This document shows positions 20,390 through 32,807 of a stretch of DNA of 64,000 nucleotides, piece by piece (positions within the stretch are counted from its first letter, which is position 1; each line of letters opens with the position of its first letter). The notes below the pieces were generated by a model. The model had not been told where the DNA came from and ran no database searches. It saw only the letters and a program-made list of their open reading frames with translations. This DNA comes from Wyeomyia smithii (lineage: Eukaryota > Arthropoda > Insecta > Diptera > Culicidae), in contig NC_073694.1 in assembly GCF_029784165.1 (NCBI RefSeq), positions 168,606,118 to 168,670,117 of the forward strand, read 5' to 3'. The position numbers and the translations under genes were made by a program.

Positions 20390-23300
20390 ATTAGATTGTC
20401 GCCATTCCCGACGCGTTGATCAGTAGGTAGTGCGCATACGGACGGCAGCGCCGGCGACGAGATTTGTGAGTGACGATTTACAGTGCAAACGAGTTACCGC
20501 GTTTTGGCAATAATGGCAAAAGTTGCGACTTTAGATTTCAAAAGTACCAGACTGGTTTCGACTGACAACCTGCCCCCGGAGAATGGAGTGCCTTTCTGGG
20601 AAGGAATAAAAAAGTAGCAAAGGGTTACATTAGCGTAAACGTGAACAGAATGCTTGAGCGATTTCGTATATAGAATTTCCCGAAGGGGTTCTCGGAAAAT
20701 GTTCGCCGGATTGTCCGGCATGGACCAGAAATCGTTCAGAGGTATAAGGGTAGGGTTGGCTGCGTCCCGAAACACGCGGGAGGAGCAGGATATGAAATTC
20801 ACGCCCGCATGACGATAAATCTGCCACTAAACTTGCAGATCGCCAAGGGTTGCTGCGATTCGATGATGCGAACACAAGCGGTAACAAGTTTGCTAGGATC
20901 GGAAAATGGAAAACTTTAGTCGTAGCTTTTTTGTTGCAGGCTCTTGTCGCAGTCTGAAATGACGAAAGTTTTTTGTGACATATTGCTGAGTGAAGTAGGG
21001 TTTGTTCACAGGCAGATAAGAGTCGGTAAAGCTTTGAACACAGAACGCCTGCACTGGAACGTAAAACTAAAAATGGCGAGTTGCTTTCATCTCACCTCGT
21101 ATGCAATAAACTTTGGCTGGCCAAAGTTGCATAGTTTATGAAACAAGCGCAGCAAACGATATTGCAGCTCATAAAACAAGTCCCTGCGTTTCATCGCCAT
21201 GACCTCTACCGGTGACGGCGGGCAACTCAACCGGAGAACAACGGAATGCATTAGCCAAAAAAGAAAGAGGAAACTTTTTTGTGTTACAGTCATCTTTTAT
21301 GACACGTGACCATCGTCACACAGACTGCCATGACACCTGGTCCTGCAATGGAACTTTAGCTGGTCGTTTTTCTCCGTCCGCAGTCATTGGCTGAGTGGAG
21401 TCGTGCGGAGAGAGATCTTAAGCAGTTCAAGTTTACTCACTATTGCAGAACTTATTTTACCCCACTTTACTCGAGGAACCATAAAAACTGCACGCCAACA
21501 ATTTCGCGACAAATCGTATTAATAACATTAATAAAGCATATTCTCCGACGTCTCACTGCGAACTTGGTGACGCAGACATTTATCCCACCACCCATGGCAA
21601 CCGGGCAGCCGCGCTCCCGTGGCCTGTCTTTGGAACTTTACTTACATCGACATTTCACTTCGTTTCGTTGGTTTGGTTTTATGACGTTTGAACGGTTCGC
21701 TTGTATGATTCCATTTTCTGCTGTGCTGGCATCTAAACAGAACAACTTTCATCACAAAGTTGCTCGTCCATCCGGGGCGGCGGCCAGAGCCAAAGGATCG
21801 AAGGAATTCATGCCGTGCCAAAGCCACGCCACGCCGCCATGGAGATGAAGTTCTTTTACGATTAAACTGTTGTTATTATTATCATTATCATTATTATTGC
21901 TCGGGAGGTGCCGAAAAGTTTTGCCTCTACCGACGACTGACTAGACCGGGGGGTGGGTCTTTGCGACATGGGCGACTTTATGAGTGCAATTTTCTTTGAC
22001 TGGGAGCGATTCCTCCGGGAAAATGTGTAAATCTGGATGTCTTGTGCAAGCTCTTCGAAGCTCTCGTGTTTTGAGATACGGTTTTTTTATGAACTGTCAG
22101 TGTCGCTCACAGAGTATTCAGTTTTGGGCAGACCAGCTGAGATTAAAACTGTTTTCTTTAGTGAACACAATCTCCTTTTAGTTTATTTTGATTAAATTTA
22201 ATCTTTGAGGAATAACTGCACCAAAAAGTATATATTTTCCAGATGGATTCCAATAAGGATATCCACTACATATCAGTTAATAACTGTCGACTTCCTATTT
22301 TCTCTTCCAACGACTGGTGAATGCAGCACAAGATCCCTACAACACATTATACTAACCCACCCGACCATAATTTAATTAATTCAAACTTCACAGTCGACCG
22401 GGCGCAGAGAAAGCGAACATTTTTATGGCCTTTCACCCGATTTAGTTAAATGCTACCGCATTGCGTGATAACTTTTTTCATTCTTCCAGGACGCGTGCAA
22501 GTGTGTGTGTGTGTGTGCAGGTATGCGTGATGCTGCCCGAAAGAGGGAAAAATTCCATCTCCCAGTAAATTCTGTGCTTGTTAATAATTTCCCCCCAAGC
22601 GATACGCGGCATCTTGGACAGCAGAACCTTCCGCCACTTCATTATAACTTATAAAATTTTTTAACTGACTTCCTCCGGCTTTCCTCAGACAGGAAAGATA
22701 GCGGAAAAGTTTCTCCTCTAGTTAATTGTGCACCTTGGAGTTCTTTTTTCGTCATGTTCAGTCCATCCTACCCCACTTGCTGCCGTATTTCCATGCTAGC
22801 TAGCAACATGCGGTGAATTATTATTAATATTTGGCCTGCAAATCCACAAACTGCGCAAATGTTGGTACCAGATTTTTTTTCATACCCCAACTTGCAGGAA
22901 TGTAAGCGATAATTTATTCAGGAAAAAAAATGTAACAGCGCAAAACCGTAAAATCGTGTTTCTTGGAAGACTTTCTTGTTCCTTGCTTTGAGTCAATCCA
23001 CCGCGGAAATATTTACTCAGATTATAAACACATTCCTTATTAGATACCCGGGTGGCGCCCAGCGGAGAAAAGATAACAAACAACAGTCAAATCTCCGCAG
23101 CGGAAGATCCGTGTTACCCCTTTTTCGGACACGCAACCATCGCCGAGGGGGCGGCACTGTCCGCTGCAGCGATCCACGTCGGCTAAATTTGTGAACGCAG
23201 CAGCAGGGCCAAGAGAGGGGTGCAATAAAATTAATTAAGGATTAATTAAACGACTGAACAGAAAATCAAGAGTTTTTGGGCAGACAACGACGACGACGAC

Positions 23301-23580
23301 GAACGGTCCGCGATTTTTTTTACGCCAAATATCCGCGCTCTTCAGTCTGCGGCGGAGCGTAAGATTCTAATTAAGCATGTTGTTAATAAATTTTACGCTT
23401 ACTTAACCAGCGGGATTTATCCGGCGCAACCGGAGCCGGAGAGATATTTGGGAAATTTGAATGGAATTCGAAGAATACTTGGAAATTATTTCTAAACTAC
23501 AGGAGTGTACTTTGCGAAATGTCTCAATGTCAATCTGGTTATGTATAAATTAGTGTAATCTGTAACAGCTCTTAAATCAG
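20390..23580. other. Apparent host non-coding DNA
   Basis: Mostly unique-looking sequence. Contains a TTATTATCATTATTATT-type microsatellite (about 21874-21897), a GT tract (22502-22518), CGACGACGACGACGA (about 23288) and TTAATTAAGGATTAATTAA (23231-23249). Several frames of 60-153 codons occur, but none resembles a known protein and none has plausible exon context. Confidence 0.45.
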
Positions 23581-23994
23581 AGCAACCTGTTATTTCTGTG
23601 CGAACAAGGAAATCTTAAATCGATTTAACAATGTCTCACGACGGTTCCAGTTTTGATTTTGTTCATTTAATCTATTCGCGGGCCATTGATAAGTGTACTT
23701 ATAATTGGGTCCCAAAGTTTCACGCTGTTTTCTGATTTTTATGTAGCAGCAAAGAGGATGTAATTTTATGAGCAAAACGTGATGTTTAACAAATGTTTAT
23801 GTCTTCCGATTTTTAAATGAAGAATGAAAAACTGCTCGAAACTGCAAACTGTCATTTAACACATTTAGAGCAGTTTTTTATTCTTCATTTAAAAGTCGAA
23901 GGACAACGATCCACATTTTTAATAAAATCACGTTTTATTCAGAAAACGGGTCTTTTTCAAATTCTTTGTAAAAACTGGCATAGCTTTAGGATCC

Positions 23995-24110
23995 AATTGT
24001 GAGGCTAGCCTACGCTACGATCTTACTCACACTAACAGTCTCTCCTGAGCCGGGATTTGAACATACGACGGTTGGTTCGTTAGTCTAGCATCGTACTTTG
24101 AAACAAGCTA
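23995..24110 (-). mobile_element. tRNA-derived SINE, minus strand
   Basis: Reverse complement matches the SINE at 15.9 kb: TACGATGCTAGACTAACGAA head, then CGTATGTTCAAATCCCGGCT (box B region, one change from GTTCRANTCC) and AGAGACTGTTAGTGTGAGTA followed by GCTAGCCTCACAATTG. It is truncated and diverged. Confidence 0.75.
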
Positions 24111-24806
24111 AGAAGCTTGAGTTATTTATCAAATATTTCGAGTAATTAGTAGTTCAGAAATTTGAATCATAATACAAATCATAGAGACAAGAACAAGTAC
24201 AAAAAATGTTATGAGTTTTATAAAACGAGCTGATTTTATTATATTGAATTTTCCTGATTTGTATAATTGTAAACCAAAACTTCTTACGTATTTTCGAAAA
24301 ACATTTGAAATACAAAAGGCTGAAGAGACTGTTTAAAAAAAGTTCTTGTACATAATGTTAATATCATTCCGCGTCGAACACTCGACAGAAACGGACGTGC
24401 AAAGTGGTCGTTCTATTACAATCCGGTTCGTGTGTACGAATAGCCAAACAAAAGAGTATATTATTCGCGCTAAAGGCCAACTAGATTGTGAGTTGTGTCG
24501 CTACGTTCTGTACCCGGCTCGCAACTTTGGCTGTATTGGTGCAAAATACCAGCTGCAGCTTTGATCTGTGCACAGTGAATAGATCTTTCGAGTTTAAGGC
24601 CATCAATTGACAGTCGAGTCGTGTCGCTGTGCTGAGTGATCTCACACCCGGCTCACTGCTGGTGGCTGTATTGGTGCTGCTGTACTGCTGCTGCTGGCTG
24701 CTTTGGGTGCAGCTTCGAACGATCGGACAACCACTGCTGGAAGGAAGAAGTAAAGAGGTACGTGTTCTTGTCGGCGCTAGTGCGCTAGTGCGCTAGATTT
24801 AGCGCG

Positions 24807-25949
24807 ATGGATATAGATCCCTCGCCTCCCGTGCCACCATTCCCGAACCCCCCTGACCCTGACCCTGACCCTTCTGTTACCCCCTCCCCTGTTCATTCTC
24901 CAGTCTCCCCTCGCCCCAGGCTTTACCCGGACGGATCTCAACAGGGCAGCTATACTGTTTATTTTCGTCCAAAGGCAGGAGTGAATTCAAAGCGATTAAA
25001 CATACTGCAAATTTCTAAAGACCTGACGAAGGGGTACAAGGCCGTGACCGAAATTTCCAAGGTCCGACCTAACAAGCTCCGTGTCGTGGTCAGTGATCTG
25101 GCACAGGCCAATGCTATCGCTTGCTCTGAGCTCTTCACACGCGAGTATCGCGTTTACATACCCGCACGAGACGTGGAGATCGACGGTGTCATAACCGATT
25201 CGAGTCTGTCCGTCGAGTGTATTTTGCAAAGTGCTAAAGGGTGCTTCAAGAATAGCACATGTCCCGATGTGAAGGTGCTCGACTGCAAGCAATTGCGGTC
25301 TGTATCTCTCGTCGGCGGCACAAAAGTGTACACTCCGTCAGACTCGTTTCGCGTTACGTGCCCGGTGTACATGCAGCGCAGAGATAAAATCAAGCGGTCA
25401 CTTAAGGAGCGTTCACAGCGTTCTTACGCTGAGATGCTGAAGAAGACCGTGACCACTTCTACCATAACATCGAACCCCTTTGATCTGTTGTCCTCTGATG
25501 AAACCGATTCTGACGATTCACCAGCGGGAACATCTTATGCCAATCCTGGGGAGTCTAGGAAGAGGAAAAATGTTTCTTCTCCTATACTTCCCCGTAAAGG
25601 TCCTAAGATTTCCCAAAGTGTAATGAAAAGTACGAACAAACCAAACAGTGCTGCGGAGAAACCGAAGCAAACTCCTCCTGGGCTTGCAAATTTAAAGTCC
25701 CAGAAGGAGTTCCCAGCACTGCCAGGAACATCTAAAACCCCAGTTGTTCCTTTTGCACATCCAGTTGATGAAACAAACTCTGGATTAGTGAAATTTTCTG
25801 ACATTGTGGACTGGATTTTTGAGAATTTCAATGTACCCGATCCAATTAAAATTTTTCTTACAGCATTCCTCCCAACATTTAGATCATTTTTGAAGCAGTT
25901 GACTGCCCAATGGCCCCTCCTTGCAGCGATTGTATCCTTCGATGCCTAA
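24807..25949 (+). CDS. I-clade ORF1 (gag-like), zinc knuckles deleted
   Basis: 380 codons open from ATG to TAA. ORF1 proteins of this clade bind the element RNA and form ribonucleoprotein particles. N-terminus is Pro/Asp rich (PSPPVPPFPNPPDPDPDP), followed by a conserved RNA-binding-like region (SKVRPNKLRVVVSDLAQA, SELFTREYRVYIPARDVEID). At DSFRVTCPVYM, near 25360, about 237 nt (79 codons) present in copy 2 are absent; these encode the CCHC knuckles. The loss is in frame, so the frame stays open. The C-terminal part (GLANLKSQKEFPALPGTS) is retained. The TAA overlaps the ORF2 start in ATGCCTAA. Confidence 0.85.
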   Translation: MDIDPSPPVPPFPNPPDPDPDPSVTPSPVHSPVSPRPRLYPDGSQQGSYTVYFRPKAGVNSKRLNILQISKDLTKGYKAVTEISKVRPNKLRVVVSDLAQANAIACSELFTREYRVYIPARDVEIDGVITDSSLSVECILQSAKGCFKNSTCPDVKVLDCKQLRSVSLVGGTKVYTPSDSFRVTCPVYMQRRDKIKRSLKERSQRSYAEMLKKTVTTSTITSNPFDLLSSDETDSDDSPAGTSYANPGESRKRKNVSSPILPRKGPKISQSVMKSTNKPNSAAEKPKQTPPGLANLKSQKEFPALPGTSKTPVVPFAHPVDETNSGLVKFSDIVDWIFENFNVPDPIKIFLTAFLPTFRSFLKQLTAQWPLLAAIVSFDA

Positions 25950-28900
25950 TTCAACTGCGTATATGAAGGATCCTATCTCTGTCTTACAGTAGAATTCTAG
26001 AAGTATTTTACCAAAAATTGATTCGTTTTAAGTTTTGATAAATAGAAACACATGCGATGCATTTTCCCTTTGTGAAACTTGGCTTACTTCAAATACTGAT
26101 CTCAACTTCCATGATTTTAATATTATTCGCCTTGATCGAGACACCCCATATGGAGGAGTACTTTTAGGGATTAAAAAGTGCTATTCTTTCTATCGTATTA
26201 ACCTCCCCTCGATTCCAGGCATCGAAGTTGTCGCATGTCAAATGACAATACAAGGTAAAGAGTATTGCCTCAATATATATTCCTCCCAGAGCACAGGTTG
26301 GGCAACGGTTGCTCTTTGATTTAATAGAACTTCTTCCCTCGCCACGTTTGATTTTGGGAGACTTCAACTCTCATGGTGTGGCTTGGGGTTCTCCTTACAA
26401 TGATAACTGCTCCTCTTTAATCTATAACCTTTGCGATGACTTCGACATGACTATTTTGAACAACGGTTAAATGACACGTATCCCGAAACCTCCAGCGCGC
26501 TCAAGCGCTTTGGATCTATCCTTATGTTCGACGTCGCTACGGTTGGATTGCACATGGAAGGTAATCCTCGATCCTCACGGTAGCGACCATCTGCCTATTC
26601 TTATTTCAATTACTAACGGGTCAACTCGCATGCGACCAATTGACATTCCGTATGACCTCACACGGAATGTCGATTGGAAGTTATACGAGGAAATGATTTC
26701 AAAAGCGGTCGAGTCGATTCAACATCATCCACCACTTGAAGAATACAACCTCCTCGCGGGCTTGATTCTCGACGCCGCGTTGCAAGCCCAAACGAAGAAA
26801 TATCCCGGCGTAACGATCAAAGAACGGCCTCCCACTCCGTGGTGGGACCAAGAGTGCTCCGATGTCTACACGCAAAGATCCGACGCGTTTTTAGCCTTCC
26901 AGAAGGGAGGTATACTCGGCGACTATTTACGGTATTCGGAGCTTGATACCAAGCTTAAAAGTTTGGCTAAAGCAAAGAAACGCGGATATTGGCGTCGGTT
27001 CGTGAACGAGACGTCGAGGGAGACATCGATGAGCACTCTTTGGAACACAGCCCGAAGAATGCGGAATCGCGTAATGGTCAACGAAAGCGAGGAGTCTTCA
27101 AGTCGGTGGATATTTGATTTTGCCAGGAAAGTATGTCCGGACTCTGTTCCTGAGCAAAACATTGTTCGCGATGCGTCTCCGGGCCACGACGCGATAGAAT
27201 CACCTTTTACGATGGCAGAATTTTCAGTTGCCCTCCTGTCCTGTAACAATAACGCGCCTGGGTTAGATAGAATCAAATTCAACTTGTTGAAGAATCTACC
27301 CGGCAATGCCAAGAGGCGCTTGTTGAACTTGTTCAATAAGTTCCTGGAGCAAAACATTGTACCGCAGGATTGGAGGCAAGTGAAGGTGATCGCCATCCAA
27401 AAACCGGGGAAACCAGCTTCTGATCACAACTCTTATAGGCCGATTGCAATGCTATCCTGTATCCGGAAATTGATGGAAAAAATTATACTCCGTCGTTTAG
27501 ACCACTGGGTCGAATCAAATGGTCTACTATCAGATACTCAGTTTGGCTTCCGCCGTGCCAAAGGGACGAATGATTGTCTTGCGTTGCTTTCAACAGATAT
27601 TCAGCTGGCGTATGCTCGCAAAGAACAAATGGCGTCTGCGTTCTTGGACATTAAGGGGGCTTTTGATTCCGTTTCTATTGACATTCTTTCGGGTAAACTT
27701 CACCGACAAGGATTTTCTCCAATTTTGAACAATTTTTTGCACAATTTGTTGTCCGAAAAGCACATGCATTTTACACACGGCGATTTGGCAACTTTTCGTA
27801 TTAGCTACATGGGTCTTCCCCAGGGCTCATGCTTATACCCCCTTCTCTACAATTTTTATGTGAATGACATTGACGCATGTCTGGCAAATTTATGCACGAT
27901 AAGACAACTTGCAGACGACAGCGTGGTCTCTGGTACAGGAGCCAAAGCTGCCGATTTGCAAGGACCATTGCAAGATACCTTGGACAATTTGTCTGCTTGG
28001 GCTTTACAGCTAGGTATCGAATTCTCTCCGGAGAAGACTGAGATAGTAATTTTTTTAGGAAGCATGAACCTGCTCAGCTTCAAACACAAATAATGGGTAA
28101 AACGATTTCTCAGGTTTTGGTACACAAATATCTTGGTGTCTGGTTCGACTCTAAAGGCACCTGGGGTTGTCACGTGAGGTATCTGATGAAAAAATGACAA
28201 CAAAGAGTGAATTTTCTTCGTACAATAACCGGACAATGGTGGGGTGCCCACCCAGGAGACCTTATAAGGCTTCACCAAACAACGATATTGTCTGTTATTG
28301 AGTACGGGTGTTTCTGCTTCCGCTCCGCAGCAAACACACATTTGATCAAACTGGAGCGAATACAATATCGCTGTTTGCGTATCGCCTTGGGTTGCATGCA
28401 ATCGACCCATACGATGAGCTTGGAGATCTTAGCTGGAGTACTACCATTGAAAAACCGCTTCTGGAGCCTGTCTTCTCGTATTCTTATCAAATGTGAGGTC
28501 TTGAGCCGTCCCGTGATTGAAAATTTTGAAAGGTTAATCGAACTTAATTCTCAAACCCGTTTTATGACATTGTATTTCAATCACATGTCCCAAAATATTA
28601 ACCCTTCTTCGAATATTCCAAATCGTGTCGACTTATCAAATACTTCTGATTCTACTGTGTTTTTCGATACATCCATGATAGAAGAAACTCGTGAAATCCC
28701 GGATCATTCACGCGTGCAGCAGATCCCTAAAATTTTTTCCAATAAATATCGAAACATCAACTGCGACAATATGTACTACACTGACGGATCACTTCTTGAT
28801 GGGTTCACTGGTTCGGTATTTTCAATAACAATTTAACCGTCTCCCATAAGCTCGATAATCCTGCTTCTGTTTACGTCGCAGAATTAGCTGCAATTCAGTA

Positions 28901-29620
28901 CACCCTAGGGATTATCGAAAAAATACCCACGGACCATTATTTTATCTTTACGGACAGTCTCAGTTCTATTGAGGCTCTCGATCGATGAAAGATGTTAAGC
29001 ACTCTCCGTATTTCCTGGGGAAAATACGGGAACATCTGAGTGCTTTATCCGAAAAATCGTATCAGATTACCTTAGCGTGGGTCCCTTCTCACTGCTCGAT
29101 ACCGGGTAATGAGAAAGCGGACTCTTTGGCTAAGGTGGGCGCAACAAACGGTGATATTTATGAAAGACCAATTGCCTTTAATGAATTTTTCGCATTTGTA
29201 CGTCAGAATACGATCATCATTTGGCAAAATTCTTGGACCAAGGGGGAACTGGGAAGGTGGTTACATACCATAATCCCCAAGGTATCGACGAACCCGTGGT
29301 TCAAGGGGTTGGATGTAGGTCGGGATTTCATTTGCGTGATGTCCCGGCTTATGTCCAATCACTATAGATTTGACGCGCATCTCCGTCGTGTTGGGCTCGG
29401 GGAGAGTGGTATCTGTGCCTGTGGTGAAGGTTATCACGACATAGAGCACGTTGTCTGGTCATGCCCTGTACACCGTGACGCCAGGTCTAGGTTAATAGCT
29501 TCCCTGCAGGCCGAAGGTAGGCAGCCGGCTGTTCCTGTTCGTGATGTCTTGGCGAGCCGTGACCTATCCTACATGTCCCTTGTATACGTATTCCTGAAAT
29601 CCATCCACGCCCCAGTTTAG
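25942..29620 (+). pseudogene. I-clade ORF2 (EN-RT-RNase H), broken
   Basis: Starts at the ATG inside ATGCCTAA. Endonuclease: CETWL, GDFNSHGVAWGS, GSDHLPI. Reverse transcriptase: KVIAIQKPGKPASDHNSYRP, FLDIKGAFDSVS, GLPQGS, LADDSVV. RNase H: YTDGSLLDG, FTDSLSSIEAL, WVPSHCSIPGNEKADSLAK. The C-terminal Cys-His region reads CACGEGYHDIEHVVWSC. Breaks compared with copy 2: TAG at 25990-25992 (the Trp of WNC), a 5-nt deletion near 26260, TAA at 26468-26470, a 1-nt deletion near 28048, TGA at 28195-28197, a frameshift near 28830 and TGA at 28986-28988. The longest intact piece is 26471-28093. Confidence 0.9.
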
Positions 29621-30027
29621 TCCTATCCCCTTCCGCCTACATCCAACCAAACGACAAGAACACCTTAAGACCCCGGATCCGGAAACAGCAATCAGACCCG
29701 CACGATACTCTCAAGACCCGATGGAAACAACCCAATATGCCAGTCCGTAATGTCTTGGCCCAGTAGCGGAACAAATTTAATATGCTGCTCACCTATGGCA
29801 ATGAAAACCATCAAACAGCAAACCTGTGCTTTTAATGCAAAATATTCTAGCTTTAAGTTAGATTTAGTTTCAGCTCGTAGTCGGCAGCGAGGATAAAAAA
29901 TTTGCTTTTAGTTATTAAGATACTTTAGAAAGTAAGCTACTAGATATAATTGGCGCCGTTAAACATTGAATTGTATTTGTGCCGTGTCAAATAAACTATA
30001 GATGAAGAAAAAAAAATAATGTTAATA

Positions 30028-30240
30028 AGTTAGCTTCAGAAGAATTCATCTGTAATGTTACTTTTTTTCTCGATCCTATATAGGGTTTGCAATATTCCCG
30101 GGAATCGATTTCCCGGGAAACGGGAGAGAAAAATCTTATTTCCCGGGAACGAAAAAATTTTTAGCAAATTTTAAACGAAGTTCATCAGTAAAAGGTAACA
30201 AACAATTGATTACAATTTCATACATATCGCATGAAAAACA
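30028..30240. other. Spacer between I-clade copy 1 and the composite repeat
   Basis: AT-rich, no gene recognised. A short palindrome around TTCCCGGGAATCGATTTCCCGGGAA (about 30095-30120, repeated near 30142) is visible. Confidence 0.4.
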
Positions 30241-31364
30241 AGAAAAATAGTAGGTTGTATCCAAGACACGGCCGCATAACTGACGTAGAACTACGCACAC
30301 TATTAACAAATGCATTGTTGTAGGTGTTTCATTAATGAGTCATAAAGTCTACTAATGCTTGCTTTGTGCTGCCTCAACAGTGGGGTAATAAAGACACTGA
30401 AAACACGAGCTGTAAAAGCTGTTTCAAATTCTGTAAATTAGACAGCTGCTACAGATTTAATTTGCTTCTATCCAGCACAGATTGCTCACTTGAGTTGCCA
30501 AAAAATTATTAACCTTCAAATATTTGTTTATTTGCCTTGAGAAAAGCATTTTGCTGCTCAAAATTGGATTTGCTGATGGCAACCTTCATGCTGCCTCAGT
30601 AGTGGGGCAATAACGGCAGTCTGACGACACACGCTGAGAAGCGAGAAGTACCGCGCTGATCCTGAGATATGGTGACCAACCACCGGGCAAGTTATTTGTT
30701 CAGTTTTATTGATTTTTGTACTGAGCGAATAAACACCGATGGTGCTCTCACACATGCAACTATTTTAACCCGTATCGTGTTGCGGTTTGTAACCATCAAG
30801 CGATTTCGTTTGCTCGCTGTTGCGTGTTGCATCGTGTTGCAATGCAACTGAGCAGCTGGGAGACGACGAAATTCTGGTCATGCTGATTGATAGAATCGAC
30901 TTCAATTTATTCCTGTAAAATCGAATTATTCACCTTTGTTAAGGCGTTCAAACAGAACAGGGCAGTTTGTTGTTCAGAATTGGTAATGCTGATCGCAGCC
31001 TTTGTGCTGCCACAACAGTGGGGGAACTAACTTAATAGAGTAAAAATTAGACAACTACAACAGAATTCGATTGCTATGATCCCGCACAGAATGTCTGCTT
31101 GTGTTGATGCCAGAAAATTATTAACCTTTAATTACTTGTTTATTTGCCGTGAAAAAGGCATTTTGCTGTTCCAAATCGATTGCTGGTCGCAACCTTTTTG
31201 CTGTTCTGATAATGATGAATAAGGCACTCTGACAACACGCACTTTGAAAGCTGTTTTCACATTCAGTAAAATAGAAGGCCGCGACAAAATTTGATTGTTT
31301 AGATATAGCACAGAATGCTGGCTTGTGTTTTATAAAAATATTACCCTTCAATTACTTGTTTATT

Positions 31365-31380
31365 TGCCTTGAAAAAGGCA
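31365..31380 (-). promoter_or_regulatory. Histone-3'-end-like stem-loop
   Basis: Perfect TGCCTTTTTCAAGGCA on the minus strand, flanked downstream by AATAAACAAGTAATTGAAGG, identical in position to the other copies. Upstream on the minus strand, about 170 nt away, is a decayed TATA-like GGCTATCAAAGAG. Confidence 0.45.
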
Positions 31381-32807
31381 TTTTGCTTTTCCAAGTAGTA
31401 TGTTCAATCCGAATGCAAATTCGGAAACCCAGCTACTAGCGCAACCAACTGCAGCTGCTACTATCAGTCAATGTTGTGTAGACTGTCCATCCGGTTCGCC
31501 TTCCGCCTCAAAAATGTAGCTAGTTTTCCCAGAAACACTCTTTGATAGCCGAAGGGTGCTACGTAATAGGCCACGCCTTTCTGTTCAGTTGTCTAATTCT
31601 CTAATATTCTTTAGACGAATTATTCCACAATTCGCTTTCGATATTTGTTTCCAGCGAATAAACACCGATGGTGCTCTCACACACGCAACGGTTTTAACCC
31701 GTATTTTATTGCGGTTTGTAACATCAAGCGATTTCGTTTGCTCGTTGTTGCGTGTTGCATCATGTTGCAGCTTGGGTGCTGGGAGACGACGAGATTCTGT
31801 TAATGCTGATTGATTGAATCGACTTCATATTAGCTCTGCATATTCGAATTAACTGCCTTTGTGAATGCGTTCTAACAGGGCGGTTTGTTATTCAAAATCG
31901 GTTATGTTGATCGCAGCCTTTTTGTGCTGTCCCAACATTGGGGGTATGAACTAAATAAACTACAACAGAATTTGATTGCTGGGATCCCGCGAAGAATGTT
32001 TGCTTGTATTGATGCTAGGAAATTTTCACCCTTCAATTACTTGTTAAGTTGCCTTGAAAAAAGGCATTTTGCTGTTTAAAATTGGATTTGGTGATGACGA
32101 TCTTCATGCTGCCCTAACACGGGGGAATAATGGCAGTCTTGCGAGGCACGTTGAGAAGAACCGCGCTGCTCCTGAGACGTGGTGTCCTACCACAGGGCTA
32201 GTGCTGCTGCTAAGGAAGGACGACTGCTGTTGACAACTTGTCACTGTCCAGAACTATTATGAGCGGCTTCGGCTGAAACAGGCTCTTATATAGGCTAAAT
32301 AGCATGTTTTCAATTGCAAGGCTTGGGAAGCAATCATATAACGACCAATCAGAGGACGTAATTTTCGTTTAAACAAGGCTTGACAATTATCAATAGTACA
32401 ATAGTTTGCATAATCAATCAACAATTTTCTACATTTGGGTGGATGCGTGTATAATTTTCCAAACAATTGCTGCAAAAATGAAGGAAATCGGTTGAAAACA
32501 AACCGATTTATCATTCCGTCCCGAACGCTCGACGTAAACGGACGCATTAAGTGGCTGTCTCGCTATAAAATCGCTACTGTGTGAAGAAGAAAAAAAGCAT
32601 TGCTTACTCGGTCGTATTTCAAAGAGTGCGAAGTGCGGTGTAAACACAAACTGATAATCCGAAGGTCATCCTGCTATTGTGTTATTGCTGTGTCGCTGCG
32701 AAGCTGCCCGTTCCAGCACCGAAAGATTCGGTCATTGTGCTATTGAAGACAACAAAAAAGAGGTACGTAATTCTTTGCCACTGTACTGTTGCGCTAGTTT
32801 GAGCGCA

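Larger units (their letters stand above)
24364..30015 (+). mobile_element. I-clade LINE (MosquI-like), copy 1, full length with duplication
   Basis: A 5.65-kb non-LTR retrotransposon flanked by perfect 12-bp duplications ATAATGTTAATA (24352-24363 and 30016-30027). Order: 5' UTR (24364-24806), ORF1, ORF2 (endonuclease, reverse transcriptase, RNase H) and a 3' UTR ending GAAGAAAAAAA. The RNase H domain with an APE-type endonuclease and a CCHC-type ORF1 (intact in copy 2) points to the I clade. It has several disabling mutations and is highly similar to copy 2 at 32511-38606. The LINE starts TCATTCC in both copies. Confidence 0.9.

Noticed and set aside
21387..21848. 153-codon plus-strand frame
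   Set aside because: No recognisable domain, unremarkable composition, no start or splice context; probably chance.
26923..27396. 157-codon minus-strand frame, repeated at 35869-36342
   Set aside because: Antisense shadow of the I-clade reverse transcriptase region in both LINE copies.
27856..28410. 184-codon minus-strand frame
   Set aside because: Antisense shadow of the LINE ORF2 in copy 1; absent from copy 2.
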